This document shows, piece by piece, positions 1-7,019 of a DNA stretch of 15,158 nt. Source of the DNA: Thermoanaerobaculia bacterium (GTDB lineage: Bacteria > Acidobacteriota > Thermoanaerobaculia > UBA5066); contig JAMQPJ010000068.1 of assembly GCA_023717585.1 (NCBI GenBank), positions 1 through 15,158 of the forward strand. Reading direction: 5' to 3'. The first letter of the stretch is position 1. Each line of letters starts with the position of its first letter. The translations under genes and the position numbers were made by a program. The notes under the pieces are model-generated. The model worked only from the letters and a program-made list of their open reading frames with translations. It did no database searches and was not told where the DNA came from.

Positions 1-694
1 GCTCGCGGAGCAGCATCTCGCGCTGGCGGTCCCCGAGCTGCTCTTTCACCTTCGACTGGATGTCCTCCTGCGCCGCGAGGATGCCGATCTGCCTCTGGAC
101 GTGCACGAGGACGCGGCGCAAGCGGTCCTCCACCGAGAGCGTCTCGAGAAGCTGCTGCCTCTCCTGCGTCGGGATGTCGATGTAGCCCGCGACGAGGTCC
201 GCGAGGAGGCCCGGCTGCTCGACCTGGGCGAGGAACTGCTCGACGGCCTCGTCCGGCAGACCCAACTTCGTGCCGAGCTCGGCCGCGCGCTCGCGCGCCT
301 CCTTGTGCAGCGCGGAAAAGAGCGGGTCCTTCGGATCCGTGGGCGCCATCTCCCGCGCATCCACGACGACGGCCTCCATCATGCCGTTCGGCTTCTCGAC
401 GACGCGCATCGCGATGCCGCGCCGCCTGCCCTCGAGAAGCAGGCGCATCCCGCCCGGCCCGCGCTGGACCGAGCTCACGCTCGCGATCGTGCCGATCGTG
501 AAGAGACCCTCCGGCGTCACGCGTTCGACGTCGGCGCGCTGCGCCACGGCGAAGATGAGCGAGTCCGGCTGGCGGACGGCGTGCTCGATGGCACGCAGGG
601 TTCCGGCGCGCCCCGCCGAGATCGGGAAGCTGACGCCGGGGAAGAGGACGGCGTTGCGAAGGGGGAGGACGGGGAGAGTCAGAGTTTCCGACAT
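1..694 (-). CDS. lon: Lon protease, N-terminal part (cut by window edge)
   Basis: ATP-dependent AAA+ serine protease of the cytoplasm that degrades misfolded and regulatory proteins. Only the first 231 codons lie in the window; the frame stays open to base 1, so the ATPase and Ser-Lys protease domains are outside. The translated part is the Lon substrate-binding (PUA-like) domain. It opens MSETLTLPVLPLRNAVLFPG, contains 'RGPGGMRLLLEGRRRG' near residue 85, and passes into the helical segment ending 'VKEQLGDRQREMLLRE', which matches the family pattern just before 'QMKAIQKEL'. The start at 694 gives the usual Lon N-terminus. A purine-rich GAGAGG lies 12 nt upstream, further than normal for a ribosome site. 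The aminotransferase gene lies 99 nt upstream on the same strand. The gap includes an AT-rich patch (about 750-790) that could hold the lon promoter, but I could not place a convincing -35/-10 pair. Confidence 0.93.
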   Translation of the reverse strand, partial: MSETLTLPVLPLRNAVLFPGVSFPISAGRAGTLRAIEHAVRQPDSLIFAVAQRADVERVTPEGLFTIGTIASVSSVQRGPGGMRLLLEGRRRGIAMRVVEKPNGMMEAVVVDAREMAPTDPKDPLFSALHKEARERAAELGTKLGLPDEAVEQFLAQVEQPGLLADLVAGYIDIPTQERQQLLETLSVEDRLRRVLVHVQRQIGILAAQEDIQSKVKEQLGDRQREMLLRE

Positions 695-793
695 GCCCCG
701 ATAACGCCTCTCATTCCCGGGCTATTCCCCGATGTGAGTCGATCCAACGCAGATTGGAACAAGGTATTTTCTTGGAATGATTTAAGGAGTGCG

Positions 794-1948
794 TCACAGT
801 CTTCTCGCGAGAACGTCCACGCCTCTGAGGGCGACGTCGGGCGGGACCGCCGTGTAGCAGAGCCTCACGTGCGTCGGGTAGGGGCCGAAACTGGGGCCGG
901 GCGCGAGAAAGAGACCTTCGCCCGCGACATCCTCGAGAAGCCCCATGAGCCCGCGCTCGTCCAGCGCATCGGCGACATCCAGGAAGAGAAACGTCCCGCC
1001 TTCTGGCGCGGGCATCCCGAGCCGTCGCGCAGCCTCGCGTCCCGTCGCCGCGTATTCGGTCCGCGCCTCGGCGACCCAGGCATCGCCCGCGCCCGCGAGG
1101 ATCCGGAGCGCCGCGTGCTGCGAGGCCGTCGGCGCGGAGTAGATCGTGTGAGCGCCGAACTTCACGATCTGGGAGAGCGCGGCCTCCGGCCCGACGAGCC
1201 ACCCGAGCCGCGCGCCCGCGAGGCCGTAGGCCTTCGACAGGGAGTGCGCGGCAACCGTCCGCTCGGGCGCGAACGGGAAGGCGTACGCGTGCGGGCCGGC
1301 GTACGCGTAGTCCTCGTACACCTCGTCCGCGAAGATCCAGAGATCCCGCCGTTGTGCGCAGGCTCCGAGGGCCGCGAGCGACGCGCGCGGGATCAGGCGG
1401 CCCGACGGATTGTTCGGCGTGTTCAGGTACAGGCCGACCGTCCTCTCCGTGGCGTGCGCCTCCACGGCCGCGACCGCAGACTCGGGCGAAAGGTCCCCCG
1501 AATGGCCGCCAAGGAGCAGCGGCACCTCGACCGGCGTCGCACCCGCCATGCGGACGTGGCCCTCGACGAGCGGCCAGCGTGGGGCCAGTAGAAGGATCTC
1601 CTCTCCGGGAGATACGAGCGCGCCAATTGAAGCCATGAGACCGGCCGTGGCTCCGCCGGTCACGAGCACGTTTCCGCGCGCGACGCTCGTCCCCGTGCGC
1701 GCCGCGGCCCGCGCCGCGATCGCCTCGCGCAGCTCCGGGAGGCCCCAGACGTCGGTGTACCGGTTGATGCCCGGAATGCCCCGCCCGAGCTCCTCGGGCC
1801 GGCCACCCTCGGGCGCCTCCTTCCAGGTGTCGCCCACGTGCAGCGGATAGATCTCGCCGCGATGCGTCGCCATCTTCGCGAGCAGCGTCGAATACGGCGA
1901 GCCGCGGAGCGCGTCGGCGGCGGGAGAACGGCCGGGAGGGTGTGGCAT
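794..1948 (-). CDS. PLP-dependent class I/II aminotransferase
   Basis: Fold-type I aminotransferase (aspartate aminotransferase superfamily), cytoplasmic. Numbered from the start chosen here (384 aa), the visible motifs are TGGATAG (97-103, cofactor phosphate loop), NTPNNPSG with the PLP-ring Asn at N180, ADEVYEDY with D208 and Y211, and SLSKAYGLAGAR with Schiff-base Lys K239 and phosphate-binding R247. The C-terminal 'HVRLCYT' supplies the usual substrate-carboxylate Arg. Length is normal for the family. The substrate cannot be read from the sequence, so no symbol is given. The frame stays open upstream to 2218, but homologous sequence begins near 1957. Two ATGs, at 1957 and 1948, are possible. 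I chose 1948 because a TACGAT box ends 7 nt before it and there is no Shine-Dalgarno for 1957. The gene is divergent from the S8 protease gene and lies upstream of lon on the same strand. Confidence 0.9.
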   Translation of the reverse strand: MPHPPGRSPAADALRGSPYSTLLAKMATHRGEIYPLHVGDTWKEAPEGGRPEELGRGIPGINRYTDVWGLPELREAIAARAAARTGTSVARGNVLVTGGATAGLMASIGALVSPGEEILLLAPRWPLVEGHVRMAGATPVEVPLLLGGHSGDLSPESAVAAVEAHATERTVGLYLNTPNNPSGRLIPRASLAALGACAQRRDLWIFADEVYEDYAYAGPHAYAFPFAPERTVAAHSLSKAYGLAGARLGWLVGPEAALSQIVKFGAHTIYSAPTASQHAALRILAGAGDAWVAEARTEYAATGREAARRLGMPAPEGGTFLFLDVADALDERGLMGLLEDVAGEGLFLAPGPSFGPYPTHVRLCYTAVPPDVALRGVDVLARRL

Positions 1949-1955
1949 CCCTCTC

Positions 1956-1961
1956 ATCGTA
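1956..1961 (-). promoter_or_regulatory. Possible -10 box (TACGAT) of the aminotransferase gene
   Basis: On the minus strand TACGAT is followed by GAGAGGG and then ATG at 1948, a gap of 7 nt. Transcription would begin at or beside the start codon, giving a leaderless or nearly leaderless mRNA. No good -35 hexamer is seen at 16-18 nt, so this is a weak call supported mainly by the same layout at three other genes in the window. Confidence 0.35.
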
Positions 1962-2048
1962 GCGCCGCGGGTCGGCTCGCGGTGTAACCTGCCGCCTCCG
2001 GAGCTGATTCCACGTAGAAAAGCGAAGCCGTTCTCTGGGGGTGCGTTC

Positions 2049-5000
2049 ATGAGGAAATCCGTCGCGCGCTCGACCCTCGTCCGGGCCGGTGAGGCCTGCC
2101 TCTTTCTGGCAGCGGCCCTTTCGGTTTCCCCGGCGGCCCTCGGAATGGACCGCGTGCGCCCGGAGTCGAAGATCGACGCCGTCGTCGCGAAATACGGCCT
2201 GACGGGCCGCGGCGTCATCGTCGCGCTCCTCGACCGCGGGATCGACTGGAAAAACGCGGACTTCCGGAATCCGGACGGGACGACGCGGATCGCCTACATC
2301 TTCGATCTGACCGACGACACCGGCGCGTTTGCCGCCGGCAACACGTACGGCAAGGGGACGCTCTACACGCGTCAGCAGGTCAACACCGCCCTGACCGGCG
2401 GCCCCACGCTCGCAACCCGCGAGGCGCTCGGCCACGGGACGGCGACGGCGGGCATTTCCGCGGGGAACGGTCGCAACAGCGCCGGTGAAAAGTACCGCGG
2501 CGTTGCGCCGGAGGCGACGCTCCTCGTCATCAAGATCACGGCCGACGGGACGCCCGCGCACGACAGCGAGCCCGCGGATGCCGCCTTCTACGACGTGGCG
2601 CGCATCCCGATCGCCCTCGACTTCGTGAAGGACAAGGCTCGGGAACTCGGCATGCCCGCCGCCATGCTTCTCAACCTCGGATCGACCGGCAGCTCGACGG
2701 ACGGGACGAGCTCTCTCGCGCGGAAGATCGACGCCACGGTGGGCCCCGGCATCCCGGGCCTCGTCTTCCTGACCGGGCCAGGGGACCAGGGCGGCATCGC
2801 CAACCGTGCGGGGGGCAACGTCGCCCAGGGCGCTACGGAGTCGATCAGCATCCAGAAGGGGCTCGCCGGCTCTCTCACCTTCGATCTCTGGTACCCCGGG
2901 GCGGACCGGTTCGACGTGACCGTCCAGACGCCGTCCGGAACCTTCGGGCCATACGTCTCGCCCGCGACGAACGCCGACTTCGCGACTGTCTCGAATGCGA
3001 CGTTCGTCTACTACCAGCTCGGCTCGACGCGCGTCTTCGACGGCGTCCAGAACGGCAAGCGCCAGATCTGGCTGCGGCTCGACGGTCCGACGGGCGTCTA
3101 CACCGTCCAGCTGCGCGGCACGACCGTGACGACGGGAAGATTCGATGCGACGCTCAACCCCTCGGCGGCATTCACGTCCGCGAACGCGAACTTCTTCCGG
3201 GATCACGTCACGCCCGGCGCCATCTGGGACGGCGCGACCGCGCGGAACAACGTCTGTCCGACCGACTACGTCATCCGCACGAGCTGGGTAGACATTGACG
3301 GCATCGGTCGCAGCATTTCGGGGGAGGGAACCGTTGGGCAGATCTGGGCCGGAGCCAGCAGCGGCCCGACGTTCGACGGCCGCCTCGGAATCGACGTGGC
3401 CTCTCCCGGAGAAAGCATCTTCACGACGTTCGACCCGAAGTCCTACTACGCGACGTTCCGCTCCAACATGATCCAGGGCGGCGGCGGCCTGTACGGGCGC
3501 GTGAACGCGGTCAGCGCGGCGGCTCCAGTCGTCACGGGCATCGTCGCTCTGATGCTGCAGGCGAACCCGCAGCTCGACGCGGCCGCCGTCAAATCCATTC
3601 TTCAGCGCACGGCCCGGACCGACTCCTTAACCGGCGCGACGCCGAACAACACCTGGGGCTACGGCAAGGTCGACGCCCTCGCGGCTCTCGACGCCGTGGC
3701 GGCCTCTTCGCTGTTCGTGCCCATCGTCCTCTCTTCCGGGGGCGCGAACGACTCTTTCTTCACGACTGAGATGGCCCTGACGAACCGGGGAACGACGGAC
3801 GCCACGGTCTCCTACACGTACACGGCGGCCTTCGGAGGCTCGAGCGGAACCGCGACCGACTCGCTTCCGGCCGGGCGGCAGAAGCTCGTCGCGGACGCCA
3901 TCGTCTACCTGCGAAACCTCGGCATCCCGCTCGGCGACGCCGGGAACCGCGGCGGAACCCTCACGATCGGCTTTAGCGGCCTCTCGTCGCCGAATGCCGC
4001 CGCCGCGACCGTCCGCACGGCGACGCCCGTCGCGAACGGCCGCGCGGGCCTCGCCTACGCCGGCCTCCCGTCCACCCGCCTCCTCTCCTCGCCCGTCTGG
4101 CTCTGCGGCCTGAGGCAGAACGCGACGGACCGCTCGAACGTCGCGGTTCAGAACGCCGGCGGCCCGGCCGACGGCGACGTGACCCTGCGCCTCACGGTCG
4201 TCTCCGGCGACCCCGCGAGCCCGCGCACGCAGGCGCTGCCCGACATCACCCTCGCGCCCGGGGGGTTCAACCAGACGTCCGGCATCCTCGCGTCGAACGG
4301 GCTCTCCCTCACGAACGGCTACGTGAAGGTCGAGCGCGTCTCGGGGACCGCGCCGTTTTACGCGTACGGCGTGATCAACGACCAGGCGAACTCCGACGGC
4401 TCGTTCGTCGAGCCGGTCGCCGCGAGCCCCGCGACGGCGATCACGGGCGCGACGCTCCCCGTCGTCGTCGAGACGAACACGTTCTCGACCGAGCTCGTCG
4501 TGACGAACTTCTCGGCGAGCGCACGGACGCTCCTCTGCACGTACGTCGCCTCCGCGTTGCCCGGCGGGCAAGTGACTTTCAACCTCACGCTCCTCCCGAA
4601 CGAGCAGCAGATTCTCCCCGCGTTCGTCGAGGTTCTGAGGTCGCGCGGCGTGATCTCAGGCGGGCCGGGCGCGACGTTCGCGGGCGCACTCTTCGTGCGC
4701 GACGCCTCCGGCGACCTGCGCGGCGTGTCGATCGGCGCGCGGACGTCCGCGGCAGGAGGCGGTGGCCGGTATGGCCTCTTCTACTCCGCCGTCCCGAACG
4801 GCGCCGAGGCGACGGCGGCCGCGTGGCTCTACGGCCTTCAGCAGAACGCGGACAACCGCACGAACCTCGCGCTCGTGAACGTCGGGTCTGCCGACGATTC
4901 GACGGACACGTTCCACCTCGATCTCTACGACGGCGCGACAGGCCTGAAGGCCGGCGAAACGGACGCGACCGTGCCAGCGAAGGGCTTCTTCCAGATCGGA

Positions 5001-5165
5001 ACGATCCTCGCGGCGCACGCGCCTGGCGTCACGAACGGCTACGCGAAGGTGACGCGTACGTCCGGCAACAACCCATTCGTCGCGTACGCCGTCATCAACG
5101 ACGGCGGCGCCCCCAACCAGAGGAGCGGCGACGGCGCGTTCGTCTCGGCAGTGGTCGGGCCGTGA
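2049..5165 (+). CDS. Secreted S8 (subtilisin-like) serine protease with two C-terminal repeat modules
   Basis: Predicted extracellular endopeptidase of 1038 aa. An N-terminal signal peptide is likely (basic start, hydrophobic stretch about 17-31, Ala-Leu-Gly before M33). The S8 domain spans about 45-550. Its catalytic Asp is D62 in VALLDRGID, His is H129 in GHGTATAG, and Ser is S489 in NAVSAAAPVVTG, where the usual GTSMAAP is altered but Ser and Pro are kept. The oxyanion-hole motif, normally AGNEG, reads PGDQG, so the Asn is an Asp (D246). An insert between D246 and S489 contains a beta-rich segment (about 265-370) resembling the pre-peptidase or P-domain-like inserts of large subtilases. 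Residues 556-790 and 801-1036 are two copies of one module. GGGGG at 2037-2041 lies 7 nt before the ATG, which decides the start. The gene is convergent with the LAS peptidase gene. S8 assignment is secure; substrate and activity are unknown. Confidence 0.92.
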   Translation: MRKSVARSTLVRAGEACLFLAAALSVSPAALGMDRVRPESKIDAVVAKYGLTGRGVIVALLDRGIDWKNADFRNPDGTTRIAYIFDLTDDTGAFAAGNTYGKGTLYTRQQVNTALTGGPTLATREALGHGTATAGISAGNGRNSAGEKYRGVAPEATLLVIKITADGTPAHDSEPADAAFYDVARIPIALDFVKDKARELGMPAAMLLNLGSTGSSTDGTSSLARKIDATVGPGIPGLVFLTGPGDQGGIANRAGGNVAQGATESISIQKGLAGSLTFDLWYPGADRFDVTVQTPSGTFGPYVSPATNADFATVSNATFVYYQLGSTRVFDGVQNGKRQIWLRLDGPTGVYTVQLRGTTVTTGRFDATLNPSAAFTSANANFFRDHVTPGAIWDGATARNNVCPTDYVIRTSWVDIDGIGRSISGEGTVGQIWAGASSGPTFDGRLGIDVASPGESIFTTFDPKSYYATFRSNMIQGGGGLYGRVNAVSAAAPVVTGIVALMLQANPQLDAAAVKSILQRTARTDSLTGATPNNTWGYGKVDALAALDAVAASSLFVPIVLSSGGANDSFFTTEMALTNRGTTDATVSYTYTAAFGGSSGTATDSLPAGRQKLVADAIVYLRNLGIPLGDAGNRGGTLTIGFSGLSSPNAAAATVRTATPVANGRAGLAYAGLPSTRLLSSPVWLCGLRQNATDRSNVAVQNAGGPADGDVTLRLTVVSGDPASPRTQALPDITLAPGGFNQTSGILASNGLSLTNGYVKVERVSGTAPFYAYGVINDQANSDGSFVEPVAASPATAITGATLPVVVETNTFSTELVVTNFSASARTLLCTYVASALPGGQVTFNLTLLPNEQQILPAFVEVLRSRGVISGGPGATFAGALFVRDASGDLRGVSIGARTSAAGGGGRYGLFYSAVPNGAEATAAAWLYGLQQNADNRTNLALVNVGSADDSTDTFHLDLYDGATGLKAGETDATVPAKGFFQIGTILAAHAPGVTNGYAKVTRTSGNNPFVAYAVINDGGAPNQRSGDGAFVSAVVGP
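3714..5156 (+). repeat. Tandem duplication of a ~235-residue module (protein level)
   Basis: Two consecutive modules in the C-terminal half of the S8 protease share an order of landmarks. They start 'FVPIVL..' / 'LPVVVE..', carry F(F/S)TTE or FSTELV, then 'WL-GLRQN' versus 'WLYGLQQN', and end 'NGYVKVERVSG..PFYAYGVIND' (split here as NGYVKVERVSG and PFYAYGVIND) versus NGYAKVTRTSG and PFVAYAVIND, followed by DGSFV or DGAFV. Copies are diverged, so this is an old internal duplication and not a recent DNA repeat. The modules look beta-rich and probably serve adhesion, substrate binding or surface attachment. Confidence 0.75.
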
Positions 5166-5166
5166 G

Positions 5167-5194
5167 GCCTCGAGCAGAAGGGTGCGCCCGAGGC
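5167..5194. terminator. Weak hairpin between convergent genes
   Basis: GCCTCG (5167-5172) and CGAGGC (5189-5194) form a 6-bp stem around a 16-nt loop in the 51-nt gap between the protease stop and the LAS peptidase stop. There is no T-run on either strand. It could serve as a bidirectional terminator, but the evidence is only position and pairing. Confidence 0.2.
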
Positions 5195-5216
5195 GATCGA
5201 ATGCCCGGCGACTCCG

Positions 5217-5960
5217 TCAGCGGTCGATCTCGCAGTGGATGTGGTCCTGATGAAGGTCGCGCCAGGTGATATCGGGCATGTCCGGGCAGAGGATGTAGCT
5301 GTTGTCGCCGATCGACGTCCGCTTGCCGCGGGCGTCCGCGGCCTCGCCGGTCAGCCAATGGTAGACGTCATAGAAGAAGCCCCCGGCTCTCGTGTCCACG
5401 TCCAGCCGGAAATGGGGCCAGGTGCCCGGGGGCCACTTGGGGACCTTCGTCCCGTTGGGCAGGGTGATCGGCTGCTTTCCCCAGTCCTCGAAGACGTCGA
5501 ACTTTCCGATGCGGGTGATCGCGCCGTGGAAGTCGATCGCGAACCCCTTCCCGTGCCGGTCCGTGTCGGCGCGCCCCACCCCCATGCCGCCCCAGAAGAT
5601 CGTGGTGACGCCCCACCTCGATTTCAAATGCTGCGCGAGTCGGACGGCGAGCACCGCCGTCCGCATGTCCATGGATCCCGTGCGCGTCCAGCCCGCGGCC
5701 TTCTTGTTGTCCGGCGTGAAATGGACGCCGCCGATGTCGAGGCCGAGCGTCGACCTCGCGCCGACGAGCGGAAACGTCAGGTTCCCGTTTCTTCCGAACG
5801 CGACCGGCTTCTCGAGCTCCAGCTGACGATTCAGCGCGTAGGAGACGACGACGTCGCGGGCTTCCGCTTGCGTCAGGTCGCGCGCGGGCTTTGATGCGGC
5901 AGGCGGCGGGAGGGCATGCTTCAACATCAGCAGCGCGGTCACGGGGTCGGGTATCGTCAT
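5217..5960 (-). CDS. LAS/M15-type zinc metallopeptidase, no signal peptide
   Basis: 247-aa protein. The C-terminal half carries the zinc-site pattern of the LAS superfamily (lysostaphin, D-Ala-D-Ala carboxypeptidase, hedgehog-like): H136-x6-D143 in RHGKGFAIDF, then H240-x-H242 in DHIHCEID near the C-terminus. Members usually cleave peptidoglycan peptides. Before that, 'LTQAEARDVVVSYALNR' (29-45) is a helical segment that might bind cell wall or a partner, and 'IFWGGMGVGRADTDRHG' precedes the first His. No signal peptide or membrane helix is seen, so secretion would need a holin-like, contractile-injection or other non-Sec route, or the target is internal. The start at 5960 is preceded by GGGTGAGG, very close to the ATG. 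It is convergent with the secreted S8 protease gene. Superfamily assignment rests on motif spacing; the exact family and substrate are not known. Confidence 0.72.
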   Translation of the reverse strand: MTIPDPVTALLMLKHALPPPAASKPARDLTQAEARDVVVSYALNRQLELEKPVAFGRNGNLTFPLVGARSTLGLDIGGVHFTPDNKKAAGWTRTGSMDMRTAVLAVRLAQHLKSRWGVTTIFWGGMGVGRADTDRHGKGFAIDFHGAITRIGKFDVFEDWGKQPITLPNGTKVPKWPPGTWPHFRLDVDTRAGGFFYDVYHWLTGEAADARGKRTSIGDNSYILCPDMPDITWRDLHQDHIHCEIDR

Positions 5961-6157
5961 GACCTCACCCTCAGGGCCCGATCCGGTTCGAGAAAGACAA
6001 CGGCTTCGGCCGCTGACCTTCCCCCGGGTTCATTCCGGACTCAGACTCATTTTCGCATGACGAGGCGTGGCTCTCTTGACGCTAGGTGCACTCGTTAGGG
6101 GACCTCGTCTGCGAGATCGTCTGCGATGAGCCGGGGAATCGCCCTGAGTGAACATAG

Positions 6158-6675
6158 CTACTCAACGGCACGTTTCGTCCACTGCCACAAGCCGGCGGTC
6201 ACTGCGGCCGGCAAGCGGGCGCCGATCTGCCTCGCCACCAACACGATCTGTCCCCGGTGATGGCCCTCGTGGGCCACGAAGTATGTCAGCACGTGACCGA
6301 CGTCCAGCGGCAGATTCCGCCACACGTAAGCCGGGCTGGCGGGAACCTCGCCGCCGCAGCGACACCCCAGCCGCAAGAGCGCCTCGATGCCCCGGCTACT
6401 CCTGTTCAGTGCGGCGATCAACTGGCGGCGGCTCACCTTCCGGCGGTCCACGGCGGGCGGAACCGGGATGCCATGGGCCGGCCCAGCGTCTTGAGCCACA
6501 TACACCGGGCGTTGTGAAGGTGGCCGGCCAGCATGCGAATCGTCTTCCGCGGGGCTCCGGGGACCGGAGCCGCCCAGATCGCGGTGGGGACGTGGCTGAC
6601 GAGAAAGACAGTTACCTGATGATTGGTCCGCCAGGCCGCCAGGATGGTCTCGGCGAGATCACGGACGGCGGGCAT
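6158..6675 (-). pseudogene. DinB-family protein gene broken by a one-base frameshift
   Basis: DinB/YfiT-like proteins are four-helix-bundle putative metal-dependent enzymes, often thiol transferases or of unknown function. The first frame starts at 6675 (MPAVRDLAETI) and includes HLHNARCMWLKTLGR. It then runs into unrelated residues and stops after 80 codons. The family sequence continues in another frame as AHGIPVPPAVDRRKVSRRQ, then DVGHVLTYFVAHEGHHRGQ and ends WTKRAVE at 6158. Joining the two frames gives about 172 aa, a normal DinB length, with likely metal ligands in HLHN and in HEGHH. One missing base within about 6470-6485, in a GC palindrome (gggccggccc), explains the break. A very strong Shine-Dalgarno (GGAGGGGAGG, 6682-6691) sits 6 nt before the ATG. 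The gene begins 24 nt after tRNA-Arg on the same strand, so co-transcription is possible. A sequencing error is as likely as a true pseudogene. Confidence 0.8.
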
Positions 6676-6698
6676 TTCAGGCCTCCCCTCCGTGGGAG

Positions 6699-6775
6699 TG
6701 GTGCGCCCGTCCGGATTCGAACCGGAGGCCTTCAGATCCGGAGTCTGACGCTCTATCCAGCTGAGCTACGGGCGC
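6699..6775 (-). tRNA. tRNA-Arg (anticodon CCG)
   Basis: A full cloverleaf is readable on the minus strand. The acceptor GCGCCCG pairs with CGGGCGC; the D arm is GCTC/GAGC; the anticodon stem TCAGA/TCTGA encloses loop CTCCGGA with anticodon CCG (reads CGG); the T arm is TCCGG-TTCGAAT-CCGGA. Discriminator A and an encoded CCA (6699-6701) follow. It lies 29 nt downstream of tRNA-His on the same strand. Confidence 0.96.
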
Positions 6776-6804
6776 ATATGGGGCTTTCAAACACTCGGGA
6801 AAAC

Positions 6805-6881
6805 TGGGGTGAGAGACGGGGATCGAACCCGCGACATTCGGAACCACAATCCGACGCTCTACCGACTGAGCTACTCCCACC
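6805..6881 (-). tRNA. tRNA-His (anticodon GTG)
   Basis: The cloverleaf on the minus strand has acceptor GTGGGAG pairing with CTCTCAC (one G-U), D arm GCTC/GAGC, anticodon stem TCGGA/TCCGA around loop TTGTGGT with anticodon GTG, and T-loop TTCGATC. An encoded extra G at the 5' end (base 6881, G-1) faces discriminator C73 (6808), the identity mark of tRNA-His. CCA is encoded at 6805-6807. It is the first gene of the tRNA-His/tRNA-Arg/DinB line. Confidence 0.96.
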
Positions 6882-6900
6882 GCACTCGATCGGACCGCGG

Positions 6901-6909
6901 AGGATAGCA
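6901..6909 (-). promoter_or_regulatory. Extended -10 promoter element of the tRNA genes
   Basis: On the minus strand TGCTATCCT (TGn plus TATCCT) lies 19 nt upstream of the tRNA-His 5' end. This is the extended -10 pattern of sigma-70-type promoters. No good -35 hexamer is visible, which such promoters can lack. Confidence 0.5.
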
Positions 6910-6980
6910 GAAACCCGGGCGTCAGCGGCCGGTGACGGCCGCGATCGTGCGCTCGAGCTGGCTGCGCGGAGCGGCGCCCG

Positions 6981-7009
6981 CGGACAGCCGGTCGCGCTTG
7001 GGCTAGAAT
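6981..7009 (+). promoter_or_regulatory. Promoter of the repeat-protein gene (CGGACA-17-TAGAAT)
   Basis: A -35-like CGGACA (6981-6986, 4 of 6 matches to TTGACA) is 17 nt from TAGAAT (7004-7009, 5 of 6 matches to TATAAT). Only 10 nt separate the -10 from the ATG at 7020, so the mRNA would be leaderless or nearly so. No Shine-Dalgarno is present. Confidence 0.55.
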
Positions 7010-7019
7010 CCGCCGGCGA

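Noticed and set aside
695..793. Heat-shock promoter or CIRCE element upstream of lon
   Set aside because: The stretch is AT-rich, but I found no CIRCE inverted repeat and no sigma-32-like CTTGAAA/CCCCAT pair with proper spacing. The CAAG/CTTG inverted repeat is only 4 bp.
101..1591. Long plus-strand open frame (496 codons)
   Set aside because: It is antisense to lon and the aminotransferase, has Arg/Glu-rich low-complexity sequence and no recognisable domain. GC-rich DNA produces such shadow frames.
711..3206. Long minus-strand open frame (831 codons)
   Set aside because: It covers the aminotransferase in a different frame and the S8 protease in antisense, both of which have full catalytic motifs. 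No domain is visible in it.
5961..6157. Small gene or mobile-element remnant between the LAS peptidase and DinB genes
   Set aside because: Only short frames without ribosome sites are present, along with a two-copy 12-bp direct repeat (TCGTCTGCGA at 6105 and 6117). I see no terminal inverted repeats or transposase sequence.
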